NCBI GenBank assembly: GCA_020436935.1
Contig: JAGQWX010000040.1
Coordinates: forward strand, 1 to 46,812
Source of the DNA: Saprospiraceae bacterium
Lineage (GTDB): Bacteria > Bacteroidota > Bacteroidia > Chitinophagales > Saprospiraceae
Reading direction: 5' to 3'
Length of the DNA: 46,812 nt
The notes under the pieces are model-generated. The model saw nothing but the letters and a program-made list of their open reading frames with translations, was not told where the DNA came from and made no database searches. Numbering within the stretch: position 1 is the stretch's first letter; each line of letters opens with the position of its first letter. The position numbers were made by a program, and so were the translations under genes. Of the stretch, positions 44,301 to 46,812 are shown one piece after another.

Positions 44301-45414
44301 GTTTGTCTTCTTCGTCGAGAAAAGTATTAATCCTGTTGTCAAATGGCGTTTTACCATCATCTGACTTGCGATAGATGTGTTGGAATTTATTAAGAATCGG
44401 GTTGATGTAGTTGATGCCCTGGCCATGTGTGCCAATCCAGATGGTCTTATGCCGGTCTTTGTAAAGATAATGTATGGAGTTGTCAGAAAGACCTTTGGGA
44501 TCATTGGGGTCAAATGTGTATTTTTGGAAAACAGCCGATGTTTGAGGCTTTTTGGATATGTCCAATATGTTGATGCCTCCATTCTCGAGTCCAATCCAAA
44601 GTTTTTTATTCTCATCTTCTATAAAAGTAAATATGGCGCCTTTTGAGATGGATCCATTGTTGTTGGGAGTAGTCTTATAAGCACCAATTTTGAATTTTTC
44701 AGGGTCTGATTTTTCAAATTGCAGGTACTTAAGACCATCTGAGTTGGTGCCAATCCAGATGGTGCCATTAGAATCTTCGTACAATGAAAAAATGATATCT
44801 ATTCCGGAAACATTTCCATCAATATTGGTATCCACCATTTTGAAATTGTAGTCACTGAGATTCATCAATGCGAGACCTTGAAATGTCGCAAGCCATAAAT
44901 GCCCTTTGGAATCCCAAAGCATGTCCAAAATGGCCAATGTCTGGTTGACTTGTTTTGAGGTGTCGGTTTTAGGATTGTATAAAAACAATCCCTCAGGTGA
45001 TCCAATCAGGAGTTGACCATCCTTCAGTTCGTATATTTTTTTGATGTAATACCGTGCATTTTCGATTGGAATGAAGCGGTCCATCTTTCGGTCATACAAA
45101 CTCAGACCCTTATTTGTACCGATCCATAACTGCTTTTTGGTATCTTCAAATAGACAGGTAATATTGTTGTTGATGAGGCCGGGCCTTTCTCCTCCGGTAT
45201 GTTTGTAATTTTTGATCGAAACTCCATCATATCGGTTGAGGCCGTCATCAGTGGCAAACCACATATACCCCTTTTCATCCTGTAAGATTTGTTTTACCCA
45301 ACTGCATGACAGACCATCCTTTACTGTAAGATGACGGAAGTAGAGGTCATTTTGCTGACCAAATACAAGGGAAATTACCCCAATCTGAATCCACAATAAT
45401 AAAACCTTCCTCAT
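41377..45414 (-). CDS. Hybrid two-component system (HTCS) regulator
   Basis: About 1345 residues from the ATG at 45414 (MRKVLLLWIQIGVISLVFGQ); an upstream GTG adds 8 residues. A periplasmic sensor of about 14 propeller repeats (EKGYMWFATDDGLNRYDG, DTKKQLWIGTNKGLSLYD and many more) is followed by a Y_Y_Y domain (about 735-810, NQYAYYLDGFEEDWNYVG), one membrane helix (about 815-835), HisKA with H853 (YADISHELRTPL), HATPase (DTGSGIHADDLGKIFERFY, GNGIGLNL), a receiver with D1140 (LIISDVMMPG) and K1172 (LLTAKS), and an AraC-type helix-turn-helix (about 1235-1335). Sensing, phosphorelay and DNA binding are thus in one protein, as in PUL regulators. It sits next to the PUL and upstream of the GH11 gene on the same strand, so it may control either. 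Ligand unknown. Confidence 0.95.
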   Translation of the reverse strand: MRKVLLLWIQIGVISLVFGQQNDLYFRHLTVKDGLSCSWVKQILQDEKGYMWFATDDGLNRYDGVSIKNYKHTGGERPGLINNNITCLFEDTKKQLWIGTNKGLSLYDRKMDRFIPIENARYYIKKIYELKDGQLLIGSPEGLFLYNPKTDTSKQVNQTLAILDMLWDSKGHLWLATFQGLALMNLSDYNFKMVDTNIDGNVSGIDIIFSLYEDSNGTIWIGTNSDGLKYLQFEKSDPEKFKIGAYKTTPNNNGSISKGAIFTFIEDENKKLWIGLENGGINILDISKKPQTSAVFQKYTFDPNDPKGLSDNSIHYLYKDRHKTIWIGTHGQGINYINPILNKFQHIYRKSDDGKTPFDNRINTFLDEEDKLWIGTEDGLNVYDKRTKLYKEYKHKEFDPKSLGSNAVWSILRTKDQKVWIGLWEGGLNLMDESNGTFKRYNYSENDSTTLGSNSMFDLIETSRGELVIASMRGGLNFMDRNYGTFKRIIADYSGVTKSISSDWVQDLLEDSDGNIWISTSEAVDFFNRKQNTFVTYRNDPKNPGSISYNGANVIFEDSKKNIWIGTSNGLNLFNKRDSSFIKFTKQDGLPDNSIKAIEEDNFGNLWLSTNGGLSRFTPGERVQFVNFSEEDGLQGKEFLSRSSFKNKEGLLFFGGNNGFNVFDPKTIKQNPAAPDVVLSSLSVMNKPVVPGDDTGILDAELNSIKKLILKHQHSIFTIDFAALNFLAPAKNQYAYYLDGFEEDWNYVGAQRSATYTNLDPGTYTFRVKASNNDGVWNEEGLSLKIEVLPAWWASIPAKIFYLALILFLIYYFRRHTLISINLKNTLWKEHLEKEKSEELNQLKSQFYADISHELRTPLTLILGPLDQLRKNLGPTENIDIIYSNAERLKVLVDQIMDFNKLENQIMRIQNSEIDVIHCVKGSVSSFKILADLKGVDLNLYTSVEHCRVSIDEDKLLKILNNLLSNAIRHTAQEGKVNVNLLINKETSTMILSVADTGSGIHADDLGKIFERFYTTKATNENAKGNGIGLNLTKKLVELMDGNIEVESVFGEGSVFTVNVPIQLVAKQNEIIQPAVLDTNTELAESDRTQKTILVIDDNQEIVHYIQSILQEKFQVVTTTEPLEYKKLVNEYLPDLIISDVMMPGIDGITLCSLLKSDIKYSHIPVILLTAKSGAEDRVIGFETDADDYIGKPFDAQVLIARIENLIRKKEKVRNEFVNEEGAIQNASLSNKLDISFMQLVLDLIENNYNDAGFNVNHIIDAVNMSRSAFYKKFKSLSKHSINDLIKIKRLNKAAQLLNETQMNVSEISYACGFADPSYFTKVFRDQFNVAPKEYQLHFTSNKKI

Positions 45415-45749
45415 TTTCGGAATATAAGTCAAAAACACAAATTTGTTGTATCAAAATACAATATGATACTTTATATTGATGGCATAGATGGACAAAAACT
45501 TTGGTCAATGCTGAATATGCAATCCACCTTTGTTTGTCACAATTGCCTCAGCTACTAATTGTAAAACTGACAATATTAGTAAATGTTTTAAAATTCTGTG
45601 ATTGATGAAGAAGACTTTGTTGCACTTGTAAAGATGTACACTTAAAAAAAAGAAAAAAAGCAACCTCCTTTGAGGCTGCTTTTTTTCTTTACTCATCTGC
45701 ATTCTGCATGCAACGGATGAGTACAATATGGGAATTGGTTTGAAAAATG
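45415..45749. other. Intergenic region of 335 bases between the HTCS and dps
   Basis: Both neighbours are on the minus strand, so this region holds the end of the dps transcript and the HTCS promoter area. The hairpin at 45653-45689 is the only clear element. No strong TAnnTTTG promoter match was found for the HTCS, and no gene is apparent. Confidence 0.5.
45653..45689 (-). terminator. Rho-independent terminator of dps
   Basis: A stem GCAACCTC / GAGGCTGC with one mismatch encloses the loop CTTT, extended by an A-run on one side and a T-run on the other. On the minus strand it reads into CTTTTTTTCTTTTTTTT. It lies about 60 bases beyond the dps stop. Confidence 0.8.
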
Positions 45750-46217
45750 CTAAGACTTTGCAAGCCACGCATCGAGCATCCAGGAGCTTTTTTCAAGACT
45801 GGACAGGAAGCCTGCAATGATGTCAGTGGTACCTTCGTCCTCAGCTTCGCTGGCTTTTTCGAGAACGACTCTCATCTGATCGATAATGATTTTGTGGTTT
45901 TGGAGGATGTGTTCCACCATTTTATGGTCATCCACGGCCTTCACTTCTTTGATGACGGCCATGTCAAGGTATTCTTTGTAGGTGGCAATAGGCTTGTGTC
46001 TTACGGTGAGTATGCGTTCTGCGATCTCATCGATGGACAGTTGAGCCGAGGTGTAGAGTTCTTCAAATTTCACATGAAGGTCGAAGAAGTTGCTACCCTG
46101 CACATGCCAGTGGTATCTTCTGAGGTTTTGATAGTAGATGTGGTATTCAGCAAGGAGTTGATTGAGTTCATCAACCACAGGGTTGAGTGTTTTTTTCTCT
46201 AAATTGAGATAATCCAT
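45750..46217 (-). CDS. dps: Dps family DNA-binding ferritin-like protein
   Basis: 155 residues, one ferritin-like four-helix bundle as in Dps (usual length about 155-170). The N-terminal helix carries the inter-subunit ferroxidase residues: RRYHWHVQGSNFFDLHVKFEELY has the H, D and E ligands in the expected spacing (about residues 35-58). Dps proteins form 12-subunit shells that oxidise and store iron and protect DNA during starvation or oxidative stress. It is monocistronic with a terminator of its own; the regulator of expression (OxyR or Fur type) is not visible as a site. The ATG at 46217 is the only sensible start. Confidence 0.95.
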   Translation of the reverse strand: MDYLNLEKKTLNPVVDELNQLLAEYHIYYQNLRRYHWHVQGSNFFDLHVKFEELYTSAQLSIDEIAERILTVRHKPIATYKEYLDMAVIKEVKAVDDHKMVEHILQNHKIIIDQMRVVLEKASEAEDEGTTDIIAGFLSSLEKSSWMLDAWLAKS

Positions 46218-46259
46218 AATGATATATTTTAAAGGGTTTTTGTAAGAGGAGGGGGAAGG

Positions 46260-46283
46260 ATCGGGCTGGGTCAGCAGCCCGAT
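46260..46283 (-). terminator. Hairpin downstream of the coiled-coil lipoprotein gene
   Basis: The 9-base inverted repeat ATCGGGCTG (46260-46268) / CAGCCCGAT (46275-46283) has a 6-base loop. It lies about 50 bases beyond the stop of the minus-strand gene at 46333. A pyrimidine-rich stretch follows on that strand, but not a pure T-run, so it is a weaker candidate. Confidence 0.5.
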
Positions 46284-46332
46284 GCCCCCGATAAATTTAT
46301 TATTTAAATCTAAAGTAGCCTAAGCGTTGAGA

Positions 46333-46722
46333 CTATAGCTCGTCAAAAGTCTCTTCTTTCCAATTGTTGAAGTCTTGTTTGAATTGCTCCCAGTTGTCAG
46401 CAATTTCGTTACCAAGTTCTTCCATTTCTCTGTCGAGGTCGTTTTTGGCAGCCTGGAGTTTGGCTTTTTGCTGTTCGAGTTCAGCCTTCATATCGTCACC
46501 GGCTTCTTCCATCTTGGCGTCGATTTCGGCGATTTTGTTGTCGATGTCTCTGCCCATTTCTTCCATAGAAGCTCTGAGTTCTGCTTTTTCTGTTTCAAAA
46601 GACTCTTGCATTTCATCTACGGCTTCGGCAGTTTCTTCTCTGACATCAGCTGAATTGGAATTGTTACAAGCTGTAAAAGAAAGACCTGCAAGTATGAGGG
46701 TTGATAAAAATAATTTCTTCAT
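46333..46722 (-). CDS. Small coiled-coil lipoprotein
   Basis: 129 residues. A lipoprotein signal (MKKLFLSTLILAGLSFTAC, lipid at C19) is followed by one long, highly charged helix (about 28-125) with heptad-like spacing of Glu, Lys and Met/Leu. This is a coiled coil resembling the small Lpp-like or YtxH-like stress lipoproteins found next to dps in some genomes, though that comparison is loose. It lacks any enzymatic motif. It may act as a spacer or envelope stress protein. It is transcribed towards dps with a 115-base gap. Confidence 0.8.
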   Translation of the reverse strand: MKKLFLSTLILAGLSFTACNNSNSADVREETAEAVDEMQESFETEKAELRASMEEMGRDIDNKIAEIDAKMEEAGDDMKAELEQQKAKLQAAKNDLDREMEELGNEIADNWEQFKQDFNNWKEETFDEL

Positions 46723-46812
46723 GATAATATATATTTAGTTTAGAATGATCTAGAAAAAAGTGGTTTTGAGGGGAAGGGGTAATGTTCAGGAGATTAAAGT
46801 TCTAAAAGGTAT

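Noticed and set aside
45505-45768. Minus-strand frame of 87 residues between dps and the HTCS
   Set aside because: It runs through the dps terminator hairpin and encodes low-complexity Phe/Leu; no coding evidence.
46375-46653. Open frame of about 92 residues antisense to the coiled-coil lipoprotein
   Set aside because: It is rich in Phe and Val because it mirrors the Glu/Lys-rich helix on the other strand; no start context or family.

Overview
The window is a moderately AT-rich chromosomal segment of a Bacteroidota bacterium. Evidence for this is type IX secretion (T9SS) C-terminal sorting domains of the Por and gliding-motility types, a SusC/SusD pair, Y_Y_Y propeller sensors including a hybrid two-component system, a DUF2007 protein, and promoters that fit the Bacteroidota pattern TTG-N18-20-TAnnTTTG. 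The gene mix suggests Saprospirales, Chitinophagales or a relative, but the family cannot be fixed from this sequence alone. No rRNA, tRNA, CRISPR array, insertion sequence or phage gene was seen.

Left part (1-11.7 kb) is mostly housekeeping: a barrel-less TonB-plug protein with a lipoprotein, a cation diffusion facilitator, a two-gene DUF2007 operon, an M23 peptidase divergent from alaS, a polysaccharide flippase, a T9SS-secreted surface protein and a DUF1801 protein.

Middle (11.8-24.1 kb) holds signalling and a giant surface protein: an overlapping LuxR-type response regulator and propeller histidine kinase, a divergent membrane-bound one-component LuxR regulator with a propeller sensor, and convergent with it a 1926-residue secreted protein with a gliding-motility type C-terminal domain.

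Right part (24.5-45.4 kb) is a polysaccharide utilisation locus (PUL). A secreted protein with six carbohydrate-binding-like modules comes first under its own promoter. It is followed by a tightly coupled operon susC - susD - glucoamylase/GH144 - glucoamylase/GH144 - EEP phosphodiesterase/esterase fusion - GH3 beta-glucosidase, in which every junction overlaps by 1-8 bases. A convergent GH11 xylanase with a CBM60-like module and a hybrid two-component regulator follow. GH144 plus GH3 points to beta-1,2-glucan. The phosphodiesterase/esterase fusion suggests the substrate may be a decorated glucan, such as the phosphoglycerol- and succinyl-bearing osmoregulated periplasmic glucans of Proteobacteria. 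That is an inference and is the main idea worth testing here. The window ends with dps and a small coiled-coil lipoprotein.
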